In this document: positions 48,040 through 57,965 of the stretch, piece by piece
How positions within the stretch are numbered: the first letter of the stretch is position 1
Layout: every line of letters begins with the position of its first letter
Assembly: GCA_910574455.1 (NCBI GenBank)
Contig: CAJSYZ010000006.1
Span: forward strand, 2,408,156-2,472,155
Direction: 5' to 3'
From: Trichaptum fuscoviolaceum
Lineage: Eukaryota > Basidiomycota > Agaricomycetes > Hymenochaetales > Trichaptaceae
Length of the DNA stretch: 64,000 nucleotides
Made by a program: the position numbers and the translations under genes
The notes under the pieces: model-generated
Databases searched by the model: none
Told to the model about the DNA's origin: nothing
Seen by the model: only the letters and a program-made list of their open reading frames with translations

Positions 48040-48584
48040 GAGGTGAGTCCAATTCATCAAGATATGGTGGAAGACGATACCTTGCGCATAGTATGCGCAG
48101 GCCATCGGCACGAGAAGCAGATTACCGAGTGTACAAGAAGTTTATTTGATGTCCGTAATTTATGTGCGATATAATTATCGGGTTGGCCTCGGAAGACATC
48201 TATTTGCAGAATAGTCTACATTTTACAGGATTGCTGAGATGACGCATAGTACGTTACAATGTTTAATCTTTCTTTTTAAGTGCGAGCTTGCCAGTGAGGG
48301 CCTGCCAGTGGGAGCAGCCGGCGCGCTGTGTCACTTTCACGTGCCTTATGTCACAAACTTTTTTTTTCAAGTGTACTTTGATACAATGCTGGAGTAAGTA
48401 AAGCTTACTACAAGTAATCTTGGTATACCATTGGTAAGACACGCTCTTAGATGCGCACAAATATAATCTTACCTGTGTGCCGTAGCAGACAGTGTTGTAA
48501 CTGTTGTTGTGCCAGTGTGCTTTAGGGCATTTATTCAATCTATGTAAATTACATAATTGTCAAGGGCCGTGGAGGCCAAGCGGC
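48040..48584. other. Intergenic region
   Basis: Downstream region of FunK1 copy 3, ending at the TA target site of the transposon. No gene is seen. Confidence 0.5.
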
Positions 48585-48586
48585 TA

Positions 48587-49926
48587 CAGTGGCGAAAGGC
48601 TAAAAACCAGCCTCTCGGAAACCCCCTCAAAACTCAACCTCCTTCCCAGGGTTCGCCTGACGGGCTCCCACCCTCTGTTCCAAAAAAGGGTTTGAACAAA
48701 CAAGACATAACTTAACGGATTTGGGTAGGAGCCGTCAGGCGACCCCTGGCATAATACTTTTTAGCGAGCTCCCGCTCACCGCGGGGCAAACAAGATCAAA
48801 CTTGCCCCGCCGGTCCTAAATCGGGTAATGGGCCCGCCACTTTCGATGGCGGGCTCAATACCTCTGTCAAGTTTTGTCATAATACTACAGAATCTTGTAC
48901 ATAGCATTATAATAGTAATCTGGAGCCTTTACAATATGAAATATAATTTTATTTGTATGAATTTGGACTGAAGATCTTGCTCAACAGCTACCTTTTTTAC
49001 AGCCTATTTTAATTCACTCCAGACGTATTTGCATATAATAACATCACATAAATTATTATATGATATACCATAATGTATTACAGAAAGAATTATAACTTTT
49101 AAGTACTTCATTGCAAAGTTATTGAGCCCGCCTTCGAAAGTGGCGGGCCCATTACCCGATTTAGGACCGGCGGGGCAAGTTTGATCTTGTTTGCCCCGCG
49201 GTGAGCGGGAGCTCGCTAAAAAGTATTATGCCAGGGGTCGCCTGACGGCTCCTACCCAAATCCGTTAAGTTATGTCTTGTTTGTTCAAACCCTTTTTTGG
49301 AACAGAGGGTGGGAGCCCGTCAGGCGAACCCTGGGAAGGAGGTTGCTCAAAACTTTTCTTTCTACGGACACAAAACTTAACCAATGACCCTGAAACTGCG
49401 CAAATAGCTTCTAATGTAGTTTATCTTCAATTCTTACAGATTAGTTTTGCGCAAAAATGATTCCGAAAAAAATCTCTTGTCTGAATTTGAAACATCTTGC
49501 TTAATTTGGGGCTGCAGCTCTTTTAACTATTTCCCACGGGTTCGGAACATGCGGAATCAACGTCTTTTCGCAATCCGATGAGCCTCAAACAAAAAAAATT
49601 GTCATTACGAGAAATTTTAATCGGAATTTATTATTCCGGTATCCCGGCAAAGGTCATCCCAACTCTTTAACCGTAGTTGGGTAGCTTTCCAGAAAGGTTC
49701 GGAAATCACTCCTGATTATATTTCCAGCCTAGCCAAGGCCAATAAAGGCTGAAATCTAACAAAAAAAGTTCATGTCCTTCAAAAAAATTTGAAACATAGC
49801 CCGGATTTTTTTTATTGCATAAATCGACGTATCTTTCTTACTTTGATTACAAAAATTTTAGTGTGACAAGTTTTCACGCAAAATTCCGGCCTGCACCCAG
49901 AGGCGGGTTTTGGCCTTTCGCCACTG
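48587..49926. mobile_element. Tc1/mariner-like non-autonomous element (outer), TA-flanked
   Basis: Begins CAGTGGCGAAAGGCTAAAAA and ends with the imperfect complement (TTTTGGCCTTTCGCCACTG). It has terminal inverted repeats of about 30 bases, flanked by TA on each side (48585-48586 and 49927-49928). CAGT ends with a TA target duplication are typical of the Tc1/mariner superfamily. No transposase frame is present. It is 1340 bases long, but 720 of these come from a second element inserted near its left end, so the original was about 620 bases. It lies exactly at the outer border of the inverted duplication. Confidence 0.78.
48635..49345. mobile_element. Inner element with 226-bp terminal inverted repeats and 9-bp target duplication
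   Basis: Arms 48635-48860 and 49120-49345 are almost perfect inverted copies of 226 bases, starting CAACCTCCTTCCCAGGG and ending CCCTGGGAAGGAGGTTG. They surround an AT-rich centre of 259 bases. The 9-base sequence CTCAAAACT is present directly on both sides (48626-48634 and 49346-49354), which is a target-site duplication. Long inverted repeats with a 9-base duplication point to a Mutator-like non-autonomous element. Nothing coding is seen inside. Confidence 0.8.
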
Positions 49927-49928
49927 TA

Positions 49929-52115
49929 GTACGCGAGGCTCGAGCTCTTAAGTACTAGCTTGCGGTGACTGGACAGAACGTCAACACCCAATTCTTGACA
50001 AAGATTATTTAATTCTCTCGAGCCACACCCTGCTTTGTACATAGGAAACATAACGTCCATCTTCGTACGTACTGGACCACTCTCAAATGAGATTCATCTT
50101 AATGAATTCCCTCGATATCGAGATCTTGCGCAAGAAGGCGTCAGGACTCAATCAGTTTGGTTCTACAATTAGCATTCTCTCCCCAAGCAGGAGCATTCAA
50201 GTGGAACGATTGGGTCCTTATGCCCGAGTAACTCGAAGGTTGCCCGAGAAATGTTGTCAGACGCTGGATCAAATTGATGGTTAGTACCTTCAATGAACTT
50301 TCCGAGTTTCAAGTTTGTTTAAAACAATAGGGCGTACACAATGAGATTATCAACAATGCTACAGAAGATGAAGAGGTCCATAAGATGACTAGTAAGTAAG
50401 AACAAATTGAACAGCCCTCTGTCGTCACCGTTATGTCCGTTATACAGGGTGAATTGAGCTAAGAAGGAAGATGGTAGAGATCGAACCCTAATATTTATGC
50501 AGGTATAAAGTGGCCTTCTGGGCTGGATTCAGCCTTGACCTTTGTGTCCATGGTCACATAAACGTCGAAAAGCCTGTCGTTGAGAACCGATGCTAGGAGA
50601 CGCGAGAAGTTCCCCGACTCCTGGACGCCGTTATGCCATATGGACCAGAATCCAGCCAGAGCGCAAATAATGGTAACGAGGGTCCCGACTCCGTACGTCA
50701 AGAGTAGCTGAGATGGCTTGTACGCATACACAATCCCAGAGTAGGAGCACTGCGTCTGGACCGTTCGCTGCTGCGCACCGAGAGGATTAGAGAGCATACT
50801 GATGCTGATGTTCGTCATGAGTTCCGGAAGCACGTTCACCATGTCGCCTTTCCATTTCCACGTCTTAGACCCCGTAGGTCCAGGACCTCCTAGCGCGTCG
50901 TAAAAGACAGCAACGTTTGTGGCGAGCGGGTTGTTGGTGAGCAGCAAGTCTTGCATCTTGTTGACGTTGATATCCACAACCCCGTACAGATGCTGCGCGG
51001 TCGCTAATGCCACACTCCGTATCGCGACCGCGTCTGGCGCCGAAGTGTCCAAAGAGCTCACCGCCTGCCCGATCTTTACAGTTTTCACGTCCATGGTGCT
51101 CAGCGACCCATTATGCATGACGTTGACGACGTAAGTTGCGTTGAAGACGCTGCAGAACGCTGCTTGAAGATTGGTCTTCACACCTTCGGAGGTTGCGACG
51201 TAGATGGTGTTTCCGACCGGCAGATTGTGTAGGGAACTCCAAATGAAAAGCTCATCGGCCGCTATGCCGTTCGTCATCGAGGAGAAGTCGTAGGTGTCCG
51301 TGACGTTCTGGCATTGCATCGCCGGTGCGTTCAGAGTGAGCTCGTAAGAGCAAACGCCGCACGGGCTAGCTGGGGCAACGTAGGATGCGGAGACAGTGTT
51401 CCTGGTGACAAGCTGCCTCAACTCAGGAGACGGGTACCACGCGGAGGAATTCCCATCGGACCATTCGACTCCAAATGTCCCTTGGCTTAAGTCCACAGTG
51501 GGAACGGCGCATGCTTGCTTTAGCGCGAAGTCGACAGTGGTGGTACCTAGCGCCCCCGGGGCAAAGACGGTGATGAGCGTCATGGCGGCTCCGAGGATGG
51601 CCAGCGCAGTCAGCCGGCGTGTCGAAGCCCACGCTGACCACGAGCCTGGTGTGAAAGGGCTCGTCCGGCACTCAAGGATGGCGTCGATCTCTTCGATCGA
51701 GTGCGGCTTGTGCCGGAAACTGTACCACATAATTTGCACGATGGAGATGCCGATGACGGACGCGAAGAGGAAGGCGGCGGTGGAGGCGATGGCGTTTCCC
51801 GCTGCGCTGAAGAGTGCTTGCTGAGAAATCTTGCTCCCGTAGATGTTGTCTGTGTCGACGATCCTTCCATCGAGCGAAAGACAGAAGAAATGGTGTCCGA
51901 CCATCGCGCAGACACCGAGCATGAAGAAAGATATCATCTGAGCCTTCGGGCTTGTGAGAGTAGAGTGCTGCTCGAACAAGTCTCGCCCACTCCCTCGTGC
52001 TCGCGAAGGGCGATCATACTCGACATCGGGATAATCTGTTCGACAGTCAACGGGATATGATTGACGATATGTAAGTGCGCTCACCCTTCGAATAGCTCAT
52101 TGGTATCTAGAATGC
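49929..52115 (-). repeat. Left copy of inverted segmental duplication
   Basis: This block matches 60028-62235 in inverted orientation. The match includes the whole membrane-protein gene, about 30 bases upstream of its start, and about 560 bases of 3' flank. Flank examples are AATAGGGCGTACACAATGAG near 50330 and CGATTGGGTCCTTATGCCCG near 50209, each found as complement near 61815 and 61935. The flank is more diverged than the coding part and has small insertions and deletions. Confidence 0.85.
50495..52084 (-). CDS. Four-pass membrane protein, member 2
   Basis: Intronless, 529 residues, starting MSALTYRQSYPVDCRTDYP. The segment order is as in the gene at 6223: a membrane helix with MLGVCAMVGHHFFC, a second with SAAGNAIASTAAFLF, the loop HSIEEIDAILECRTSPFTPG, a third helix (TALAILGAAMTLITVFAPGA), a large sequon-rich domain with CGVCSY and ALATAQHLYGV, then NISISMLSNPLGAQ and a last helix around VGTLVTIICALAGFW. 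It differs from the gene at 60058 by about 30 residues of 529 by eye and has no insertions or deletions. Function unknown. The equally open frame in both copies suggests that both are or were under selection. Confidence 0.85.
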   Translation of the reverse strand: MSALTYRQSYPVDCRTDYPDVEYDRPSRARGSGRDLFEQHSTLTSPKAQMISFFMLGVCAMVGHHFFCLSLDGRIVDTDNIYGSKISQQALFSAAGNAIASTAAFLFASVIGISIVQIMWYSFRHKPHSIEEIDAILECRTSPFTPGSWSAWASTRRLTALAILGAAMTLITVFAPGALGTTTVDFALKQACAVPTVDLSQGTFGVEWSDGNSSAWYPSPELRQLVTRNTVSASYVAPASPCGVCSYELTLNAPAMQCQNVTDTYDFSSMTNGIAADELFIWSSLHNLPVGNTIYVATSEGVKTNLQAAFCSVFNATYVVNVMHNGSLSTMDVKTVKIGQAVSSLDTSAPDAVAIRSVALATAQHLYGVVDINVNKMQDLLLTNNPLATNVAVFYDALGGPGPTGSKTWKWKGDMVNVLPELMTNISISMLSNPLGAQQRTVQTQCSYSGIVYAYKPSQLLLTYGVGTLVTIICALAGFWSIWHNGVQESGNFSRLLASVLNDRLFDVYVTMDTKVKAESSPEGHFIPA

Positions 52116-53027
52116 CCTCGAAATGATTGCTGTCGAGACTATAGGAAGAAAGAAGGGATCCTGTCATCAACGAAGGGCACAAAGGTCGGAGGCATACGCG
52201 TTTTCTTCTCGAACAAACGAGGATTTATTAATCCAGACCTCCTGAGCGGCAGTGTGCGGGTTCATACAATAGATTCTTGACTAGCTTCATGTTTAGGCGC
52301 TGGAGTGCACTTGGACGCTACAAAAATGGTGAAATTGGGCGTCAAAAATACTGATCACGCCCTGCCTCGAAGTGGCCGTGCAATTCAGTTGGTCACTACT
52401 TTGATCCGCACTTTCGACAGAACGTGTCGGACGGAGTCAGATTTTTTGAGCCCTCCTTCCGATTTGAAATACCGAAGGCCTTTGCCGATGTACATGTTAG
52501 GTCTTTGGGCTGATACAGTAGCTGTTACATAGCTCTCGTCCTGTTCCTATTGTGAAATGCTGTTGTGCAAGGTTTCTCTGAACGAGAAAAACGAGCTATG
52601 ATATAACTTATAAGAATGGTACTCACAAACTTGAAGGAGAATTGTGATTTGAGGCTCTTAGCATACGACCCTGCAATGTATATTGCGTTTTATCCGAAGG
52701 CGTTTACACCATCGGCAGGAAGAGGCAATGTCATCCGAGTCGGCGATTTCGACGAATGGCCTGGGTGCACAGGATCAACTTTCAGAGGCTTTAGCATGCA
52801 GGAAAGCACTGGTTGCCGACAACGAGGTCGCGACTGCGGAACCGGCTGTTGTCGACAAAGGACTATGTAGCAATGGCGCGGCAAGCAACTTGTAAAGCAA
52901 TGCAATTGTACGTGCTTAGATTTTCGAAAGCTATGTAGTACAGTATTGGTCAACCTATTTACAGATAAATAAAGAGAAGTTGAAAAGAACCAAGCATGCG
53001 GTGGAGAAAACAACCGAGAGCTTCCGA
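52116..53027. other. Intergenic region
   Basis: Between the membrane-protein start and the CDC20 stop. A 55-codon frame at 52728-52895 (MSSESAISTNGLGAQ) is possible but unsupported. No repeat or RNA gene is seen. Confidence 0.45.
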
Positions 53028-54974
53028 CTACCGAATTGACATGATACCATCCCTGCTGGTGCTCCCAGTCCTAGTCTTCTTCTTGCCCGCCTTCGGCACC
53101 TCCCAGATTCTCCAGAACTTAAGATTCTCATCGCCGGCACCGGTAAGGACAAGATCTCCGGCAGGACCGACGCAGCTGAAGAGCACGCGGCTCTCATGCG
53201 CGTCCTTAATCTCCGCGACACGTTCGAGGGACGTGTACGAATGCACGAGAATCGCGTTATCCGGGTAGCCGTGCGTCGAGAGGATCTCTTTCTTGTGCGG
53301 TGCAAATTGCAGTGATGTGATCTGGGCCGGAGTCTTCACTGAGTGCAGACGCGCGCCTGTGGTCGTGTTCCAAACGTGAATGGTCGCGTCATTCGTTCCT
53401 CCGCCAGTCGCGAGCAAAGAAGGCTGCCACGGGCACCAGGCTAAGGCCTAAGAGAAGGTTATGACAGTTCTGTGAATAAGCTGACAACGGCTTACCTTAA
53501 CAGCTGCAGTGTGGTTTCTCTTCGTCCACTTGGAGCTGTCCTTCACAATCGGCGCCGTCATGTTGGGAAGCACCTCGTCCACCATACGACCGTCCCAGAC
53601 ATTGATAACGTTGTCGTTCCCGCCGCTCGCCAAAAACTCTCCGTCCGGACGCCACTTCAGACCACAGACCTCGCCCGCATGGCCGAGTAGCTCCATGACT
53701 TTGTGACGCGCGATTCGGACATCGTGCAGCCAGATGCTTCCGTCGCCGCATCCGCTCGCAAGGATGTGACCGTTCCACGACAGACTGGGAATCTGAGCCT
53801 GGTGGCCGGCCATCGACCGAAGCTTCGAGTTCGTCTCCATGTCCCAGAGCTCAACAATACCTGTACCGGTCCCCACAGCCAGATAGGATCCATCTGCGGA
53901 GAAATCCACTGCAGAGACGTAGGTTCCCTCCGGAACCTCACCCAGATGATCAACGCTACCGGTCTCTGCACTCCACGTGTACGTACTCTCACCCAAGGCC
54001 ACAGCAACGACGTTCAGAGACGACCAGCTGATCAGGTTCAGGTAGAAATCATCCACCATTCCAGGAGCATCGAGGACGCGCTCCGGCTGCGTGGGGAGCT
54101 TCCGCGTCTTGCTAGAACTGCTGCCTGTGGATGTCGACAAACCTGACCCATTTCGAGCGTAGAGAGGGCGAACGATCTCCCTCTGCTCAGCGAGTAACGG
54201 ATCAGACTTTGTGTTCGGTGGAGCTTCGTGATAGGCGAGCACGCGCTTGTTGATGGGTACGCCTGTTGCTTCGGCAAGTCTTGCTGTGTGACCAGGAGAT
54301 GCAGACTTTGCACTCAAATGCATCATCTCCAGCGTAGCGCAAAGGTCACGTTCGGCGGGGTTCGTGATAAAGCGATCGGTAGGGTCATGAACCGCTTCTT
54401 GTTCCCGGGGATACAGACGATCCCGCTACAATAGTTCAGAACTAGACTTCTTTGGTAATACATGATAGCTCACCCTGTTTATCGCTGGCTGTGATCTTGA
54501 CCTCTTTACCTGCACTCGCGGTGGAGGGGTATAGTCGTTCCTCAAGATGTCGAATTGACTCTCAACACCTTTCCCCCGCTTGATCACCCCTCCATTCGCC
54601 TCTCTCGCAAGCTCCTCTGTTACAATGATTCCGCTTTGCGAGAGCTTCTTTCTTGGTGAAGCTGGGCGAGACGGTGCATTGCCACTCAAGTTAAGACCAT
54701 TGAGCGACCTTACGAGGTCGAGGTTGGTGCCTCTTGAAAGCGACTTCGAGAATGTGTTTGGCCGCGAAGGCTTTTCGGGAGATGCGACGAATGGATTCGG
54801 TGTGTCCGAGAAGAGTGTCTTTGTCGTTCCTTTTCCTCTCTTCGCCCTCCCTGGGCTTGGGATGGCGGCCAAGTTGAGGTTCAAGTTGTTCAGGCCAGTC
54901 GTAATCGACGGCGTCAGCGGTGTTCGTGCGTCATTTCGAGAGCGTCTAGAGGGTGTTTTGGGGGCGTAAGACAT
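53028..54974 (-). CDS. CDC20: Cdc20/Slp1-type activator of the anaphase-promoting complex
   Basis: WD40 protein that brings substrates such as securin and cyclin B to the APC/C ubiquitin ligase in mitosis. Three exons: 54974-54474, 54425-53496 and 53447-53028, giving 616 residues. The N-terminal 170 residues are Ser/Pro/Arg-rich with many possible CDK sites (TPLTP, SPEKP). The C-box position reads DRFITNPAERD, where most relatives have DRFIP-R. The WD40 propeller follows from about residue 270 (YLNLISWSSLNVVAVAL, TYVSAVDFSADGSYLAVGT, VCGLKWRPDGEFLASGGNDN, LAWCPWQPSLLATGGGTND). The protein ends IMSIR, keeping the Ile-Arg tail that docks on the APC/C. The start MSYAPKTPSRR is chosen as the first ATG giving a normal N-terminus; the frame is open further upstream. 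It is divergent from thymidylate synthase. Confidence 0.93.
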
Positions 54975-55149
54975 GGCTGTCAAGTCAAGAAGAAATGTGG
55001 AAGTGGTGGTAGGAGAACGAGTCTTAAATATTAAGGCCACAAAGTTCAACATGCGGCGCGTGGTAAAATTGAAGCTCCGAGACCGCGTCTGAATCACGGG
55101 GTGTAAGCGAATTCGGTTAATTATGTAAGTGGCCTTATAATTGATTTTG

Positions 55150-55155
55150 ACGCGT
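55150..55155. promoter_or_regulatory. ACGCGT (MluI cell-cycle box) in the shared CDC20/thymidylate synthase promoter
   Basis: ACGCGT lies 57 bases before the thymidylate synthase ATG and is followed by a run of CGCGTCG repeats (55151-55168). In yeasts this site binds MBF (Mbp1/Swi6) and drives G1/S transcription of genes including thymidylate synthase. The match is seen directly; use by an MBF homolog here is inferred. Confidence 0.55.
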
Positions 55156-55206
55156 CGCGTCGCGTCGATACCTTTCAACTTCAACTACTACCACGACTGC
55201 AACATC

Positions 55207-56302
55207 ATGGTTAAAGCTCCAGACTCTCCTGTCTCTGATGAAGGCCGCCAACTTGAGGGGCTCAACAAAGGAGACGAAAGGCTTCAAGCGGAGACAAAGG
55301 CGGCCTTGAAAGAGGCCACGGATTCAACTCGACCAACGACCACCTCTGAACACCAAGAATACCAATATATCGACCTCATTCGACGCGTACTGGAAGCTGG
55401 AGAACCTCGTGCCGACCGCACAGGGACAGGTACGATCTCGCTGTTCGCGCCACCAAACCTGCGCTTCTCCCTCGCCGACTCTACTCTGCCACTCCTCACC
55501 ACGAAGCGCGTCTTCCTTCGCGGCATTGTGGAAGAACTCGTCTGGTTTATTCGCGGCTGTACCGACAGCACAGCCCTCTCCAAGCGCGGGGTGAAAATTT
55601 GGGACGGCAACGGGTCGAAGGAGTTCCTCGAGAAACGTGGCTTGACGGGGCGGAGAGAGGGTGATCTTGGGCCCGTATATGGATTCCAGTGGAGACATTT
55701 CGGCGCGAAGTACACAGACTGTGAAACGGATTACTCAGGCCAGGGTGTAGATCAGCTCCGAGAGGTGATTCGAAAGATCAAGGAGGACCCGACGGACAGA
55801 CGCATCATCCTGAGCGCATGGAATCCAGCCGGTGAGTCAACTACATTCGTTATCGAAGTTTGATAATCAATATGAATCTTCCTTAGATATCCCCCTCATG
55901 GCGCTTCCGCCATGTCACCTTCTCTGCCAGTTCTATGTCTCTCTTCCTCCAGCTTCAGCACCGCCGGAGACACGTCCAAAACTCTCTTGTCTCATGTACC
56001 AACGATCGGCAGACCTCGGGCTTGGTATCCCATTCAACATCGCATCGTATGCAATCCTCACACACGTCATCGCGCAAGTCACCAATACGGATGCCCACGA
56101 ACTTGTGATTCAGCTAGGTGACGCCCATGTATACAAGGATCACGGTGACGCGCTGAAGATTCAGCTCGAGCGCGAACCACGCGCGTTCCCGAAGATCCGG
56201 TGGAAGCGCCAACTGACGGATGTGGATGAGTTTGAGCCAGAGGATGTCATCGTTGAGGGCTATAACCCTCACCCTCCTGTCCCTATGAAAATGAGTGTAT
56301 GA
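55207..56302 (+). CDS. CDC21: Thymidylate synthase
   Basis: Makes dTMP from dUMP using methylenetetrahydrofolate. Two exons, 55207-55831 and 55887-56302, joined by a GTGAGT to TTAG intron within the Asp codon of the conserved NP-D-P-LPPCH stretch; 346 residues. Visible motifs are [59 protein letters not shown], then [14 protein letters not shown] with the catalytic Cys, [18 protein letters not shown] and GDAHVYKDH. The N-terminal 45 residues are an extra polar tail before [12 protein letters not shown]. The copy is full length and intact. It shares the 232-base promoter region with CDC20. Confidence 0.96.
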
Positions 56303-56748
56303 TTACGCAGTCTCAGGTAATCTATGTATTTAGTTGTTGTATGTTTGTAAGTTCCCGCTGGCATATTGATTCGAACTTCTCTTATTCCTGCTGAGTATAA
56401 TGAGGTATAGCTGCAGGTGCTTTGCAGTTACTGGGACTTCTGTGAGACCCTTATTGACCGGGTCAGTTCTATTTTTGTGCATAGAGAGGCCAAGGCCAAA
56501 ACCTAGACTCGTAAACCAGCCATCACAGTAATACTAAGACTGGCTTGCGAGTCTAGCTAAAACCCTCTCAGATGTGATTCGGACCGACCGAGTCACCCGA
56601 CCCACAAAACAAAGTGGAACCCCTTTGATATGTACAATACAAAAGGATATGTGATACATACATGAGTACAGAAGTAAAATGTCTAGTCTGATAATACATA
56701 GTGTCAGAAAGAATATTGTCTGTCGAATCTCAGTACAAAAGATAATCA
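56303..56748. other. Convergent intergenic region
   Basis: 446 bases between the thymidylate synthase stop and the stop of the small basic protein gene. No gene is seen. Confidence 0.55.
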
Positions 56749-57296
56749 TTATGATAAGTGTGAAGAGTCCATCATGTAATATTGGCTCGCGTCGGCTTCC
56801 GACCTTTCCCGACTGAAGAGACTGGCCCGCTCTCTTGACTCATGTCTCCGGCGTAGTCGCTGCCGACGCGCGTCCGCTGCGGAACGGCGCAGCACAATCG
56901 CTTGTCTCCGAGACAAGGAATGGGAGGAAGAAGTGGAGGATGTAAGGATGGACGACGATTCATCGCTCAGCATTGACAATGATGTATTATTCGGTAATGT
57001 TGAATTTCCCACTGAGCCCGTGTCTATTGTGTCCGAGCTTAACTCAACCCTGCTTTGCACGGTGAGGTCAGATTGTCTGTCTAACCGCAGCACAGAGAAA
57101 GGTGCGCTCTCTTGCTGCAACTGTACGGCGAATTTAATTGAGTTATTAGTTTAGCAGAAGTAGAATTAGGCATGATGTGATTACGCACTCTTTGAAAGTG
57201 ATGAAATTGTTGATGTATTAGAGACAGAGACGGTTGCAAAGTCATTATAACTTTTGCAAAGAGGAAAGCTGTCAACGCCGTTTCTCGTGCAGACAT
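56749..57296 (-). CDS. Small basic-tailed protein of unknown family
   Basis: Two exons, 57296-57189 and 57120-56749, with a GTGCGT to ACAG intron in phase 0; 159 residues. The N-terminal part is helical and hydrophobic (TALTAFLFAKVIMTLQPSL). A Ser/Thr-rich linker follows (MLSDESSSILTSSTSSS), then a strongly basic stretch (SLSRRQAIVLRRSAADARRQ, then RLRRRHESRERA) that could bind nucleic acid or act as a nuclear signal. The frameshifted copy at 43376 has the same exon junction and aligns along its length, which is the main evidence that the gene is real. I start at 57296 because the exon then matches the paralog's length. Function unknown. Confidence 0.62.
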
Positions 57297-57965
57297 GACA
57301 GTGTTTGTGATGATGAAAGCGTGAAAGCGTAAGAGTTCTTCAATAATCATATCAACGCAGTAATAGACCCAAGGAGGTATGCAGTTGATAAGTAGCAGTC
57401 GGTTAATGTAGTAAGTGTCGTCTGGCGATGGTCGTCCTCCCGCGACTGGAGCAAAGCTTTATATACAGAGAGCAGCCGAAGCGCAGCAAGCTTACATATA
57501 TACGGTTAGAAAGATGCAGCTGCGCTCTGAGTCCATTAGAAGACATAGGAGAGAGTTTTGAAGGTTCATTATCGAGATTAGCTGACGTGAGGATGACTCA
57601 CTGGCAAACACTCGAAGTGCAGACTATTGCCATCGAAGGGATTATTCAACTTGAAGACGGTGTAAGTATACATTTATGTGATGTAAAAAGAGTTTTCTAT
57701 AATTTGACTTGATAATGTGATGTCCGTGCCAGTGCCAGTGCCAGTCTTCAGAAACTTGAACTTGTTTAGGGTCGCCACAGTGCCACCGTGTCTTGGCGGT
57801 CAGTCGGACTCAACAGTGAGTCAGTGACCAACGATCGCATCATCATCTTGCTTTCACAAACAATGCCAGAAGACACATTCTCATCCTACTTATCTTACGC
57901 TACCTACGCAACTACCTACGCAACAATAAGCTGCTCATTATCTAATCTTCTGCAGCTACTGCGAC
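57297..57965. other. Intergenic region
   Basis: Between the small gene and the GPI8-like pseudogene. A short GTGCCA repeat (GTGCCAGTGCCAGTGCCAGT) lies at about 57726-57745. The 5' part of the pseudogene may begin here but cannot be aligned. Confidence 0.45.

Noticed and set aside
51396..51824. 142-codon plus frame opposite membrane protein member 2
   Set aside because: A similar antisense frame occurs at 60300-60737 only because the two genes are duplicates; it is a shadow.
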